A DNA stretch of 64,000 nt. It comes from Nephromyces sp. MM_2019. Lineage: Eukaryota > Apicomplexa > Aconoidasida > Nephromycida. The first letter of the stretch is position 1, and the number at the start of each line of letters is the position of its first letter. Both the position numbers and the translations under genes were made by a program. The notes under the pieces were generated by a model that was given only the letters and a program-made list of their open reading frames with translations, did not search any database and was not told the origin of the DNA. The DNA lies in contig JADHZB010000935.1 of the NCBI GenBank assembly GCA_015657535.1, positions 16,303 to 80,302 on the forward strand, written 5' to 3'. Positions 25,190-40,600 of the stretch are shown here, piece by piece.

Positions 25190-27160
25190 ATGATGACATA
25201 ACTTTACCAATGAAGAGAACTGCTGATGAAGTTTATTCGCAAGACTCCGCAACTCCTTCTACATCATATAATGGAGAGGCTGCTCTATCACCTACTCAAG
25301 ATTGTGATTCACCCTCTATAGCGGGTAAATCCTCGGAAGAATCCGCTGAGGGCCCACCCGCCAAAGTTGCCCGAACAAGAAGTATTGCAAGCCCCACTAT
25401 CTCGGACGAAGATACAGATGCTACAATTCAATCTAATGAGGAGGACACAATTGAGCAAGCTAAATTAAAAGAGGCCACTAAAACAAATGTTAGCTCAGAA
25501 AGGAATGCAACAATAAAGCGACAGATAGAGTACTACTTTAGTGATGACAATTTGAAACATGACAAGTTCTTCCGAGGCATCATGGAGTCAGCTCCTGAAC
25601 CATATAAGAATTCGCTAGATATGAAAAGCATACTCAATTGCCCACGGATCAAGAAAATGGACACCAACCAGGAAGAAATCCTTAAAGCTTTAGAAGGAAG
25701 CCATGTAATTATCTCTATGGATGAAAGCAAACAAGCTTGGCTAAGCCGGGCTGAAGCTCTACCTCTCTTCGAAGAGAAGAAATCTCACCCTCCATATTTG
25801 AGAAAAAAGTCTCCTACTGACTATCATTTAGCAGGGCCACTGGTTAAGGTCAAGAATATTCCAGAAGAAGTCTCCTCTTGGATAGCTATTAAGAATTCAA
25901 TTCAAGCTATTCTTCCTCAGGAGGCGGTTATCAAATTCGTTACCGAAATTAAAAACTCGGGATTTTGTCACATCTGGATCAAGCCGTTCGCCAATTTTAG
26001 GGAAAAAATCAACCAAATGGAATGCACTGTTGAAGGAGCGAAGATATCTCTCGAATTGATGAATGATGAGCAGGCGATTAAGAATTTTATTAACGTAGAG
26101 ATGCCTTTAAGAGTACGTAAACAAAGGGAGAAACTCATTGCTCGAACGAGGAGTAAACTTGTCCAACAACCGTTAAAGTTGGCTGGGCAAACTTTTAACA
26201 GCGTCGAACACTTAAAGAAATGTGTTTTTGAATTACTTCATAAAACACCAGAAAATTCTTACCTCAAATCAGATAGCAATGCAGAGAAAGTTGTAAGTCA
26301 TTCTTAGAAAATCGTATTAACACTTCACTCTAAAACATAACACTCCTATTTAATTTAAAATTATCGCCTTACACAGTAAGCCATAACCTTTATACTGAAG
26401 CACATAGCACCACAAACGCAATGTAACCCAAAATTCACTCAAGTCCACAACTATACAAGCAGCTTTCCTAAGATAGATATACGCTTCTGATACCAAACTT
26501 TTAATTTTTAACTCCATACAATATATTCTTAGAGACACATACTAACTCATATATGCACCTTTTGGCTAATTTCAATCTAGTTACTATTAAAACTTTTATT
26601 ATTTCTAGGTAATTGCTCTTCTTGAATACCATCCAAACCCTCAGCTCAAATTATCAACTGAAAATGAGAACTTTGGGGGCCTAAAAGTTATCCCAGCATC
26701 ACAAAATGAACAGAAAAACACAAAGAAAATGTTTGCCATTATAAAGAAGGACCAGGACCAAGTCCATGAAACGGTTTGTTTAATAATTCAGTCACTCTAT
26801 TATATATCAAATTTACGCTTCATATAAGTCGATTTTTACAATCTAAAACATATATCTTATACACTTCCTACCCGGAGAAATCATAATTCTTAATTTCATA
26901 TAACACTTAAAATTTATCGTGCACACATCTCCGAAATTAAATTCTACTCAATTCTCTTATATCACAATTAGGCAAATTTTCTTTATTTAGCTTAATATTA
27001 TTGTCATTAATGCACAAATTTGTTTTAAGCATTCGATTTTAAGAGTTATATAATCTTTTTCTATATTTATCCACTCCAGTCATTTAGAATCGACAAATGT
27101 TTGTCTGAGATCTCACGAAATCCACCTGTTATTAGCGAAGATGAAACAGAGGGTGCTTGA
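25168..27160 (+). CDS. LA: La-motif RNA-binding protein (La/SSB homologue)
   Basis: Predicted La protein, which binds the UUU-OH ends of RNA polymerase III transcripts to protect and fold them; nuclear. Three exons, all in phase: 25168-26292, 26609-26773 and 27080-27160, giving 456 residues. The La motif spans ~111-195, with the diagnostic IKRQIEYYFSDDNLKHDKFF start and a winged-helix end at VIISMDESKQAWLSR. An RRM-like region follows (~225-310: GPLVKVKNIP ... SGFCHIWIKPF). The C-terminal part (GGLKVIPAS ... KKMFAII) may be a second, degenerate RRM. The N-terminal ~100 residues are acidic and Ser/Thr-rich, with a possible nuclear signal around PPAKVARTR. An overlapping uORF precedes the start. 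La-related protein 7-type function is an alternative. Confidence 0.85.
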
Positions 27161-29027
27161 ATCGGCCATATGTGTAAGAGAACTTTTTCGGGGATATTTG
27201 TAGATAACTCGGATAAATTCTTCCATTCAACATTTTCAGACTCTCTACTTTCATTTTAAAATCTAGTATAAAATTTTAATCATCTTTTTAACTTGTTGAA
27301 GGTTTAACAATTATTTTTAATCACAATTAGAAATCCATCTACCAACTTTTATTGGGACGAATTATTTGCAATTATTCAATTTACACTTTCTAGACCATTT
27401 GTTAAACTTGAATTTCTCAATCTAGACACTAATAGACTCAACGATTTAAAAATCAATATTTCTTTACTAAGTTATACAATGTCTATTACATCTATACATT
27501 AACAACGTGTGATTTAATCTTGATTTTTGATTAATCACTGAAAGAAATAGGATTTATGATTTATACCAATAAATAAATTAATATTACATTTTCTGCTTAG
27601 CGATGTAATAACATTCTATATAGTCATGAATATATCATACTTCAATGTATCTAACTACATTCTTTAACAGATATATACATATATATATATATATGTGTAA
27701 TGATGAGACCTTTCAAACAAACACAGTCTATAAAGGATTTCTAAGTGTTTTTTATACATACATCTTTCCTTAACACATTTTCCTATACATATTAGCCAGT
27801 ATAAAACTACATACAATCAAAGTTTAGAGCCTATTAGCACATTATATAAACTATTTCATAGCTTATGTATTGATACACACACTTCAATAAATATATGGAG
27901 TTTTTATGTTTCAGCTCTTTAACTCTCTGAGCAATCGAGCCTATATAGGCACGCACCTCTATGCTTAATAGTAAGATCACCACATATTACAATGAGTAAA
28001 TAGTTAACATTTTGCTATACCTCATTTTGATTTCTCACACTAAGTTCCGCATGTATTTGTTAACATGGTTGATCAGCATACAGCATCCAGGGTTGGGATA
28101 ATTAGTATTAATTTTTTAAATCAGATTTGTCATGTATTATTAGTTTAGTTGTTAATAAACTATTATAAGAATTACCCAATTTGATGAATTAGGACTACTT
28201 TTGCAAAATATTAAATGAATTAGTAATTGTTTGTATTGCCTTTGTTAAGAAAGCTATAAAATTATTTGTTATTTAAAATACTATAGTAACATAACAAGTG
28301 GCTACAGATCAGATATATTATCACAGATACAAAAACTTTTTGATGTGTATAAGGTAGTCAAGCAACCAATAGAGCAAAACTATGGATATGTTTCTCACTT
28401 TTTCACTTTATTATATACTCCAATTCATTATTATACGCTGCAATCTTAATTTTTACTTGTATTAGTATTTTTATAGCACACATATAACCACTGCGCATAG
28501 TGGTTGCAATATATATATAGACAAAAACCACTTTTATATACAGACTCGCATCACTTACTCACACATTCGCACATAAATCACACAAACACACACTGACACA
28601 CAGCACATACATATATATCTATACAGACATAACACATTACATAAACATACAACATAAGAACTTGAATAAATAAACATATATTTATACATATATATATATA
28701 TGCAAACTATAATACAATAGAGGAATACATAAAGCTATATATAGTTATATATATTATAAACCACTTTGATGATACTTATAAACATGGAAATATCCATTCC
28801 CATATATACACCAACAAAAAGCACATAACACTGTTTGCATATTTGTTTCATATCAAGATATAAATAGCCAAATGTTAACTTTAATTGAAATAGTTTAAGT
28901 CAAGGCAATTTGAGCCAAAGCCCCATTCAAGAATTTGGTTGTGAATATTTCACCTTAACAGCTCTCATTGCCCTATACCTCTCACAAAGTCCCCAGAAAG
29001 ATCAAAATATATATTTTCCAGCCCTCT
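27161..29027. other. Intergenic region with TA and CA simple repeats
   Basis: No gene recognised. TA-type repeats at 27671-27697 and 28675-28702, and CA-rich DNA at 28555-28640. The NADK2 reading frame is open leftward to 28968 but has no ATG before 29028, so a leader exon could lie here. Confidence 0.45.
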
Positions 29028-31443
29028 ATGGCTCACACCGACCCTCTAAAATGTAGCCTACTCAATAGACTTTATCCCTCTATCTTACGAACTAGACGAT
29101 TTGTAGGACTCTCATGTAAACATAGCTTTAGCTCTTGTCCAATACTGGAGGCATACAAACCACTACAGATGGACACAAAGCACATTAAAAAAGTGTTATT
29201 GGTAGAGAAATTGAATCGCTTTGAGGTGGAAGTACAGAAGGGCCATGATCCTGATATGCTGAGGACCACTTTCCCTGGTAATATATGTAAATTTATATTC
29301 ATACATCAGGGAATTATCAATCCTCACTTGCAACGTATATCCACCCAATGCTAATGTATATGGGTAATGATTTGCATATAACTAACAGTTGTACTGTATA
29401 ATTATGGGGATTTGGATTATGTGATATGTTAAGTTTGAACCGTATATTGGATAACCTTGATATTATTTAAGTATATAACAACTAGCCAGCCATGGGTGCA
29501 CGATAATTAATTTACAAACAACAGTCTATGCTTTTTATTTGATGTTTTTTGAGGCTTGTGTTGTTTAAACAACTAATTCCAGAAATTTTTATTCATATTT
29601 AAATAATGTACTTATACACATATTTCCAGGTGCTTATGCAACATACAAAAGACATAAATTTAATTTTGAATCACTAAACTACTTTCTCAAGCATAAATAC
29701 AACATCAATGTAATTGCTATAAAAGCAGGGCACTCTCCTTCATTTCTAAAATGTCAGATTGGGGACTCTAATTATGATGCAATAATAACTGCAGGTTATG
29801 AAATATGATATTCTCAATAAGAAATTATTTGAAAATATCTTGAAATTTAGGCTAATATAGTGTATATAATATCTTAGCAAATATTGATAAGTATATACCA
29901 AAATAGTAGCAATATGGTGCCGCATAACTTATGCAAACTGATTTTGATATCGTTTTTACATCTATACATCATATGTCTTATTAAGCTATACAAGCTAAGT
30001 TCACCAAATAATTCACAAAGAATTTATAATGAAAGTTAGTAACAAAATAGAATTTTAAATCATAAACCCTTTTAAATTTCTGAATTTGACAGGAGGTGAT
30101 GGTACATATCTCCAATCTGCTGCCTTAATACCCACACTTACCCTCAATAATCCCCCCATTCCTATTTTTGGAATAAACACAGACCCTGTTCGCTCAGAGG
30201 GTAGATTATGCCTGAAATGTGATACCGAGCAACCACATCTATCACTCTATGAAGGCATATCCCATTCCAAAAAAAGTTATTTGCAAAACATATATATTCA
30301 AGAAATCCTTAACCGATTATTCGGCGATGATATTCCTTTCAAACCACTTTTTAGGCAACGTTTAAGAGTGAGTTTGCACAGCTCAACACAGGTTGATCAT
30401 GAACCTCTACAATCAGACCTTGTTGAGGAAACTACCTACCTATATAAGGCTGTCAATGACATTCTTATCGCTGAAGAAAATTGCTCGAGAGCACTTTACA
30501 CTGAAATACAGATTGATAAATTTGCTAAAGAACGTATCAAAAGCTCTGGGATCCTGATCTCTACAGGTTATCACCCCTTGAACCTTTAGGACTTAGTTTA
30601 TGTTATGTAGAAAATTCAAATAATTAGATTTTTGGAGCAAAGTTGCTTATGCTTCTTATTTCAAAATTGGACATATATTTGAACATTTTTCAGACCTCTC
30701 ATTACATCCTTGAATATTCTTGTATATAAGCACTTGCTTCATACTATCATAATATAACAAATTTAGCAATTCAAATCAAATAAGTATAAATTTAATTTAT
30801 CTATTAAATTCTGACTTTAGGTACTGGCTCATCAGCCTGGGGATATAACATCAGTAAGACGAATAAGAATCGATTAGAATCCATCCTCAAAGCTCTTGAG
30901 AATATGGATTTACTTTCTTCGAAATACACACACGGTATATTAACCTAAAGCTCCCAAATGTTATTATGGATATTTATGACACAGTCATTTAGCCTTAACC
31001 ATATTGCAGATCCACATTCACTACAACACTTAATAAATCCCTCTAATATTGTTATCTATCTTATTATATATATATATATATATATAATATAATTTCAGGA
31101 GATGATCTTTTGAGTAAAATCAATGAACAAGTTAACAAGGATTTATTATTTGATCCCTCATCTCCTTTACTTAGATTTACTATTCGAGAACCTATTGAGA
31201 ATAGGTAATTTAACTATATATTTATGCACCATACAACCGCATGCTCGTATATTGTCAAATCTATTCTTTATTAGGGTATTTAAAGTCATTAAAGGAGATT
31301 GTATTGCTAAAAGAATCAAACTAAAACCACTTTCGAGTAAACCCACTCTATATATTGATGGTCAAGTACATTTCCCTATACCAAGTGGTAAAGTCTTAGT
31401 ACTTGAGACAGTACCCCAAGATGGGATATGGACAGCTCGATGA
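29028..31443 (+). CDS. NADK2: NAD kinase, NADK2 (mitochondrial) type
   Basis: Phosphorylates NAD to NADP. Six exons in phase: 29028-29277, 29630-29794, 30093-30566, 30821-30934, 31099-31204 and 31275-31443, giving 425 residues. Key motifs: GGDGT at 139-143 (nucleotide-binding, catalytic Asp), INTDPVRSEG at ~166-175 (the NADK2 form of the NExD region), GTGSSAW at ~297-303, and near the end FTIREPIENRVF, which closely matches human NADK2 rather than cytosolic NADK. The N-terminus (MAHTDPLKCSLLNRL, then an Arg/Ser-rich stretch) is compatible with a mitochondrial presequence. The first in-frame ATG is 29028; upstream the frame is open without ATG. NADP made here is the substrate of the transhydrogenase in the same window, if both share a compartment. 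Confidence 0.92.
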
Positions 31444-34400
31444 ATTTTATCTTAAAAATTGTAAAATATATCTCCAAATTAATTTTCTTTTTTTTTTCAT
31501 ATATGCTCTTCGAACATATACTCAAAGTTTGTTTGCTGATTTTATCTTAGTTTTTTAGCTAAGGAAATTGTGATACATGAATATATCTCCGAATCACTAA
31601 ATCCACGTGTTGTTCTTTGTCTTAGCGCTAAAAAGCCTTTATGGTTTAACTTCTCAAGTAACGAATTGAATTAATAGACATCTTTTTAATTACTTAATTA
31701 TAAATTAATAATTATTTTCTCCTCTCTTATTTTTAAAATTTTTTAAGAATTTTAACCTATACAGGCTTATGTGTGGCTTTGTACTAATATTACACTCAAC
31801 CCACAGAATCATAATTATTTTATAAATCTTTTTCGCTAAATAGGTATAAAAAGTTGTATATTATATACTTTTGTGCTAATTTATCAAATTACCATAATTT
31901 AACTTTATTCGATAGTCTTAAAAAGCAAATGATTTTAACATGCCCTGAAGATTCTATTATAGTGCCTAATAAAGTAGATTTTAAGGAAATTTTACAAAAA
32001 TTCAAGCAAGACATCTGACCTTCAATATTATGTAGAAAAGTCTTGGGCTATCAGTTTATCAAGAAGGTATAACTAATTCATTATCAGATTACAAATCCTT
32101 ATAACATATTATGCTAACTCATATATATATTCGAACTTAAACATTGTATTATCATTCTAATGACACAAGGCACTTCGTTTATTAGTTATATTGTTTCTAT
32201 GTTGCCTACCTGACTAGAACATCAACAATACTTCTTTCTAACTTCTTATCAAATAGTTCCAGCAATGTTTTCACTGAAATAAATATATTAATCGATCCTT
32301 CTATAAGCTAAGTATGGAAATTCCCTGTTTTAAAAATTTATAGTTATAGTTTTAGTTACCTGAGCCTTGTTCTAAATTCAATTGTACATATAAGTCATAA
32401 GTAATCTAAGAAATAATGTTTTCTACACATTCGATTTATTTGTATTTGTAAATAAATTCCGCAGCTATATCATTTTTCTGTTTATTAAAATTGCTTAAAA
32501 TTCTTCAAATTGTCATATGAATCTAAGTAAAATATATAATGGAATAGCGCTTTTTGTTTTACTGATGAAGAGTTTAGAGAATTTGATAATTGATCATAAA
32601 TTGGTGGTAAATTTCTTATAGCTTTAAAAGCTTAAATCAATATTTCATTTCTACAAAAAGTATACAAAATATGACACAATTCCTGTTAAATTTGACTAGT
32701 AACTTTGTTCTTTCTTTCCTTTCAGTGTTGAGGAATCTTGGGAAATAGTTCTAAAGTCTAGACTGACACCAATTGGTAGAATTTATATGGACTTTCTAAT
32801 CAGATAATTGAGTTATATACTTATTTAAACATGATTATGTTCGGAAAAGTTATCTATGTTCATAAATAGAGCAAAAGCAAAACTAATTAATACCACTAAG
32901 TTCTAGGTATACTCTTGTGCGTAACTTACGAAATTGTATCTAAAGAATTTCATACTTAGAGAAATCGAATAAATTAATTTACATGATGATTTTTGAGTAA
33001 ATATCTGGCGTTTTTTATGAATTTTGAGAAATCAAATAGTGATATGTTAGAGTTGTAACCTAAGGTTAAACTGTTTGAGCGTCTTAAGCTATTTTAGAGA
33101 TTTGGTTGAAGTGGGATTAGGACTTCATTATAAACAAAGGTTTTTATATATTACAAAATCACGTAAGCTTCGCTCATTTATTTTAGTGATAGTCTAAACA
33201 ATTTATTCAATAATTAGAAATAATATAAAAATGATCACCGAAAAGTTCCTTTATGTAATTTAAACAGTGCTCGTGCTACCACCACGGGTTAAATAAATTT
33301 TTTAACAAACAAAAAATGTATAAATATATATGTATATTAAAATTATTTTTTAAGCAAGCATACAACAGCTAAATGTATCTAAAACATCCACACAATCATG
33401 TATACACTTGAAACTGTTGCATAGCATTATTTAATCATTAACTTGGGCCAAACATTTTATTCCAAGGCTATTGACAATATATCTGATCAATATCATATTG
33501 TACAAACACATATCTTAGTCACCATGTATACACAAGATTATCCAAAATTTAAAAGTATATCTTCAAACCTTTAATACACCTCTTATTTATTAAGTAGTAA
33601 CTTGTAAGATTACAGGTGCTACACGCTTTAATGTGACAAGCTTATGAACTATATATATCTCATAACACAGCCTTGAAGCATTTGTTATTTCATATAGTTT
33701 TAATATATAGCAAGCGCTATAAAAATTCATCACACAGACAACCTTGACTCTTATGTATATATTCCAAGTCCATAGTAGCATCACCCCACTCTAGGCATAT
33801 TTATTTTATCCGCAAAAAAGCTCCATGACGGAGTTTATATCACATCGTAAAGACCAAACATTCTTAGAACTTACTTTTAGAGATCATATACGACAAACTT
33901 TAAATCATGCACAAACTAACGAAAACGATATATATTTGGTATTGAGGGTCTAAACATCAACGTTTTGATCACTACTAAATGAATCAAGGATGATGCTTTC
34001 CCTATAACTTAATAAATAGCCTTCTCACACTCAGATAATCAAATCACACCCCAACATCATCATTATCTGCTCAACCCTCAACTAATTAGAGGGAGCTACA
34101 CTTCAACTTTATATTTATCATATAGCATATACACCCACAACACCCAAAGGGTATAATAATAAGCACTAAAGGTACACAAAGTGAGTTTCATACTCATCAC
34201 ATTCAGAGTGAATTGTTAGACACCTTCATAGCACTCAAAGGAACATAAATATAGGCTATATATTATTGAAGACCTGATTTGGAAGGAATAATGAATTTGA
34301 AATTTCTAGCCAAAACTCGAAGCGACAAAATTTATAAAGAAGACTCCAATGAGTAGCCGAACTTAATCATATATCTATAATGAATTTTCATTTTATATAC

Positions 34401-34678
34401 ACTTAATTTATACAATATATATAATTCGATACCACTCAAACTTTTCGAATATACTTAAATTAATTATCTTTTGTGTTTTAAGAATTTCAACTACCCCGCA
34501 ATGCATATAAACAATTTCAAAACTTGAAGAAGCACAAGTGTTATCAATAATATTAAACAGCTACTTCAGAAAGGCCTAACTGTCAAATCATCTCATTTAG
34601 ATGATAAAAAGCAAACATAGGTTATGATTTGCTCTCACACATCTTATCTACAATCTAAAACTTATACACACCATCCAC
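31444..34678. other. 3.2 kb intergenic region, no gene seen
   Basis: AT-rich with dense stops. A 64-codon frame at 33590-33784 (-) has no recognisable similarity and is likely chance. It presumably holds the 5' region of the helicase gene. Confidence 0.45.
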
Positions 34679-37600
34679 ATGGAGATAAAGAAGGAAAAGA
34701 GTCGTCTACCTCCTTTGGATCCGCTTGAGAGCGTCATACTACAATGGGACATCCTAGATGATCAAAAGAGTGTACTGTATGAGGATGGGAAACAAAGGTC
34801 TCCTGAAGACATTTCAAAAATATCAAAATCTTTAGGGAAGGGCATACATTTGAAGGCTTTACCGACAAACTTTGAAAGTATCGAAAACTACATCAACTCA
34901 TTTTTTCCTCTATTTTTATTAGAATGCAAGGAAAGTATTTTCAAGGCAATTCTAGTTGACATGGAGGGCCCGGAAAAGATGGAATCGGTAACCATGTGTT
35001 TGGGAGGAACTGATTAATTAGTTTTACAGGATTTTTTGTTACTCTTAAATACTTTAAAATAAACTTAAGATATAAACCTTTTGTGTACATGAAGATGTGA
35101 TTGATTACCTAGTTGATCAAGTAGTATTAAATGCCATATTTTCTTCTTTGCCTGTTTTATGTGCGTTCTTGATTATGACTATAAGAAAGCTATAGAATCT
35201 TACTGTTCAAATATTCTTTTGGGAATTTACGTGTTTATAAAAATTAGATTGACATAGCAACCATCTTTCACAATCTTATCTATATATATATTTATTTTCT
35301 TTTACATTTGATCGTATCTTAATTATCATAAACAATCAATTACAACTTTGAATATGTAATACTCAATTTTGATTTTTTCGATCTAATGCGTACTTAATAT
35401 GGTATAGATCACCCTTTGGACTCATCAAGATTTCACTATGTTCAAGTTAAAACGCGTTAACTCAGTCAATGTATCCCCACTTTCAAATGGTGACTTAGTC
35501 TTACTTTTGGCTGATAACAAGACTGATGCTAACCATCCATCAAATGTAACTAAGGGTAAGTTTGAAATATTACACCTAATTCAGATGTATGCAGTTAAAA
35601 ATATGCTTGTGTATACTCTTGGGCTACATCTCATAATCTATTACACTTTATTCATTACTTAGCCACAAATATAGCTATCTGGTTATTCAACTAGTAATTT
35701 TTACAAATAAACCTTTGATAAATCATACAAACTCCTATAGCTAAGATAGCTATATACACATAGACAGGAACACTTGCACACAAACATTTGATTACCTATA
35801 CACCACACAACATTAACTTAGATAACCACACACACTACTCACATTCAAAGACGCCTCAAAACTGTTTCATGATTAGTATCTACCCACATTATTTCTAACA
35901 TAACGATATACCATCAATTTATATACATAGAAAATTATTCACAACTCTTTGAAAACTATTTAATACGTATTTAATCTTTAAAACTACTAAACACATTCAC
36001 ATTTCGTATACCCAGATGATATCAATGGTGCAATGAATAAAGAAGAAGAGAAGAGTTACATACTTGGTATTGTAGATATTGCTTCCAATGTTGATTTGAC
36101 AGTCAAATTAAAGATACCTGTGAGTAGACCAGTCCTTACATAGATGCACATGATCAATTATATAAACACACACTATCAATAATATTCAACTATCAATTTT
36201 GTATATGCATATTTCAATAATATGTACACACATTATCTACTATATACACACACATTGTCAATTTACACACACACATAATCAACTATTCACTCTCACATTA
36301 CCAAATTATATATACACACATTATCAATTATACAAATACACAACTAAGCACATACGTTTGTAAAGATGTGATTAAAAACTATTAGGAATTTCTATTACAA
36401 AGGATCCATTAAATATGTAAATATTCTTATCTAGTTAGCATGTCTCATCTATAAAATATATTAATAAATTTACAAACTTTTAGTCTGTAAATCCATCTGA
36501 TGGTACCAAATATTATCGTATAAAGAATATCATAGCAAATTTAACTGAGATGGGCTCAGATTGGAGTGTAAGGAGAATTATGTCTCTAGCAACAATTTAT
36601 AGAGAGTATCAGGTCTAATTTGTCGCTATATAATATTAAGTTTATATACAATTCATTGATCTATTTGTATATCTGATATCTCACATACTAATAAATCTTT
36701 CCCATGGATCTATGAATGCTTGGACACACTTATTCCCATCACCATTTTCGTTACACGCTAATCCAATATACACACAAACACAATAAAATATCAAAAATTT
36801 CACCAGCAAAGTTTTACCGAAATTTTACACATATGAAAGCTAAAACTCTTTAATTTGTATAAGCTACAGTCACACCTATATCCTCAACATATGAATTGAT
36901 TCACAACAAGCAAAAGCACAAGATATACTCACATTATTGACACACACTCAAAAGCATACACACACTAACAGGCACAAGACACATAACACCACACACACGC
37001 ACAGGCTCACACATTATGCAGACGAACATATCAAACACATACACCACGCATACTCATATCATTCCTACTTATAAATGAATAAATTTTTTATTAATGATAT
37101 TATAATCATATATATCACTCCCCATCTTTTCAGAATCTTAGATTATTGTTATTATTAATTCAACAATATAAACATCATTTTTCTTCTATTATTTCGAATA
37201 TAGGGGCTGATGTCTTTCCCAGATTTATTTATAAAGGATTCCTTATTATGTATGGAGTGTGAATCAGATCATCAGAGGGTTAAGCGTACCAAATTTACTA
37301 GCAACAATATTCCATACCCAGAAAAATCTAACTTAGACACATTCCGTCGGATTGAGGAAGCAACCAATGCTACCCTTGAAATTCCTTACCAACTCAAACA
37401 ACTCCTCAGTGAATTATATAACGATAGCCAATTGAACGCCCTAAATAACTGTATGAAAACAAGTGGTATTACACTAATACAAGGACCTCCTGGTAAAGTC
37501 TATGTAAATTGATCTAAATTATTTATTAGAAGGCCTTAGAAATCTTACTTGTAGCTAGAGTCCATTTCGAGTGCTTGATCTCATGTTTCCTATACATATT

Positions 37601-40600
37601 TACACGCTACAATTATCATATAACACTAATAATTAATATTTATATAAACCTTCAAAGGTACTGGGAAAACAACAACAATTATAGGGATACTTAGTGTACT
37701 ATTAAACGCAATGACAAAGACCAGACCTCCCAAATTGGTGATTTTCATACAAGATTGAAATTATGATTAATATTTGATGATATAAATAACACACTAATTC
37801 TTAGATACGAATAATTTATGCTTATTAGATTTACACAAAAAACATATAAGCTTATAACGATAAACTAATTATGCAAGATATAAAAAATAAATATAAACAC
37901 TTGTTAACTTCTCTGTAAAATAGAATTCCCCACTGAAAACCTTTAAGGCTGAAAACAATCTTTATAACCATCCTGATAACAAACTTCTCCCACATCTTGA
38001 GAAAACTCAACCTTGGCTTTTCAATTCATCTAACTATATACCATGGTATACACATACATTTCATTTTTGCCTAACACACATACTTCATTTTTATTAAACA
38101 CATTTAATTTTGTGTATATACACGTATTACTTATTTTGGACCTAAACTTCAAAATGTTTTTATGGTGATTTAAACACTTTAAAATCCTTTCTTAAGAGTG
38201 TTTATGATAAGCTGAATACTCATATATTTTCTCTATATCTTTATATATGTGTGTGGCTCAACACACCTTTTATATATGCCAAAGAAATTATTTTTTTCCA
38301 TAATCTTACTGTTCCTAGGTATGATGAAATGGAGTACTCAATCGAAGATTTAGAATATCAGTCCTCACTAAAGGATTTAACTAAAGCAAGTAATGATCAC
38401 TTGGTAGTAAATGATCGCAATGATGCAATAAAGCCTCAGTACGTTAAATATACACAAGCTATGTGTGTGTGGGTAACTGCTAAGGGATTTTGTTATTAAT
38501 ATATTTGGGCAAGAAGAACTCTATGTTTGGTTTATGAAATCTCTATCTAAGCAGTTTTATCTGTGTGTACATATATATATCAAAACCAAAAGAAATTCAC
38601 CATTTCAATTTTCTTCAAATTAAATCATAGACGTGTACTTTTGTGTGCACCATCCAATGCTGCTATTGATGAGATATTAAAGCGTCTTACAATCCCTACG
38701 AGTGATGGTGGTGGGATACTGGATGCTATGGGAAATAGGCAAACACCCTCGGTATGTATTACTTATCCAATAATTTATTGCTTATATTTGTTTATATGAA
38801 TCAAAAGCTCGGGTAACCTCATTATAATAGGGTTAGCATGGATTATCTACTATAATTCGAAATATATTTATGACCCATTTAAACACATTTTTTCTTCCTT
38901 AAACATATAAACCTACACTTAGATCCACACATGATCCTATCTATGTGAATGAACCTTACTTTGAAATTTATTTAAGTGATTTTACAATATGATTACAAGA
39001 GCATAAATATAATTTTAAACATTTGACTCAAAAGTGAATTTTTCAAATTAAATGTTTAACCAAGATATATGAATTATTTCAAAATTTTTATTTTATTGCT
39101 AATTCTTAAAGTTAGTCCGTGTTGGCCCCAATATACACCCTGATTTGATTGAACATAGCTTGGAATATAAGGCGAATATGAGGATCAAGGCCAAGGGACC
39201 AACATTCAACCAGGAGAAAATGGTTATATTTTTCTCGAGAATAAAAAGAGTACAAAATTATTTGATTTTTATCCTTTGAACTATAGTTTATCAAAAATAG
39301 TATTCTTAAAGAATCAAGTATCGTATGTGCAACACAATCGATGTGCGGTTCAAGAGATATGGTTGCATTTGAAGATGAATTTGACACAGTTATTATTGAT
39401 GAAGCTTCACAGGTCGATTCAATTATTTATTACTAATATATATATTATTTGTAATCATAAATCTTTTAGAAAATATGTTTATATTTATTTTGTTTCTAAG
39501 CTTTCTATTATTTTATAAAATTTTAGTGAATTTTCATAATAACCTATCCCTGTGTTACCTATGATATCAGGGTGTCGAGTTATCTACACTCATCCCACTA
39601 CGACTTGGATGTAGGAGACTTATACTTGTGGGTGACCCACGCCAACTTTCTGCTACTGTTGTATCCCGAATAGCTATCGATTTGGTAATTCGAATTTTTT
39701 AAGTATTAACTATGAATGGTTTAAAATAAACTAAAATTGTAAATATAAATTCTAGTTCAAAATTAAACATCTTATGCAATTATGCACTCATTTTATGAAA
39801 TTGCTCTCATGTTCTTTGTAAAATTGCTACGAACTTTGTTTATTAAATACCCATAGAGATAATCACAGAACTAGAATGCTTAAAATATAGTGCGCGGAGA
39901 ATACCTAAATAAATAAATACCATTACATATTGCTACACAGAAATATGACACCTCTTTATTTCAAAGACTAGAAGAAGCTGGTTACCCTATCAATGTACTC
40001 AGCATACAATATCGTATGCACCCCGAAATATCACACTTCCCGTCAAAGATGTAAGTAGTTATACACCTATTATATGCAGAAAACTTGACATATAACTAAT
40101 TTATATACACTCTTTATTTATAGCTTCTATAATTCTCAGCTTAAGGATGCTGAAAACATTTTGGCATATATGAAACCTCCCATCCCATGGTCTACTATCC
40201 CTATTTTCAAACCTCTGGTCTTCTTTTCAATCAATACATCGCATACGGTATAAAGTTAAATCCTTTATTTAGTTAATTGATATTGGCATCAAGAAGCTAC
40301 AATTTTTAATTCCTTATATACTCACTTACAGAAAAGCGGTACCTCACTAATAAATCCAGATGAAGCCAATCTAGCCGTACAGCTTGTTGAACTCGTTGGA
40401 ATGATTGTAATTTTATACATTTTAAATTATAATTAACTATGATTGCATAGATGAGGTTTTTCGATCATTTTTGTAAATAAACTTTCTGATTATATGTCTT
40501 AAGTCTAAATTTTCTGAAAACCGTACCTTCAAGTCTCTTATCGATTAGTTAAGATTTTTGCCATTATGGTATGATAGTTCATTTATGTCTAATTAAAACC

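Noticed and set aside
28968..29027. NADK2 start at 28968
   Set aside because: That position is TTG; the first ATG in frame is 29028, at the head of a presequence-like segment.
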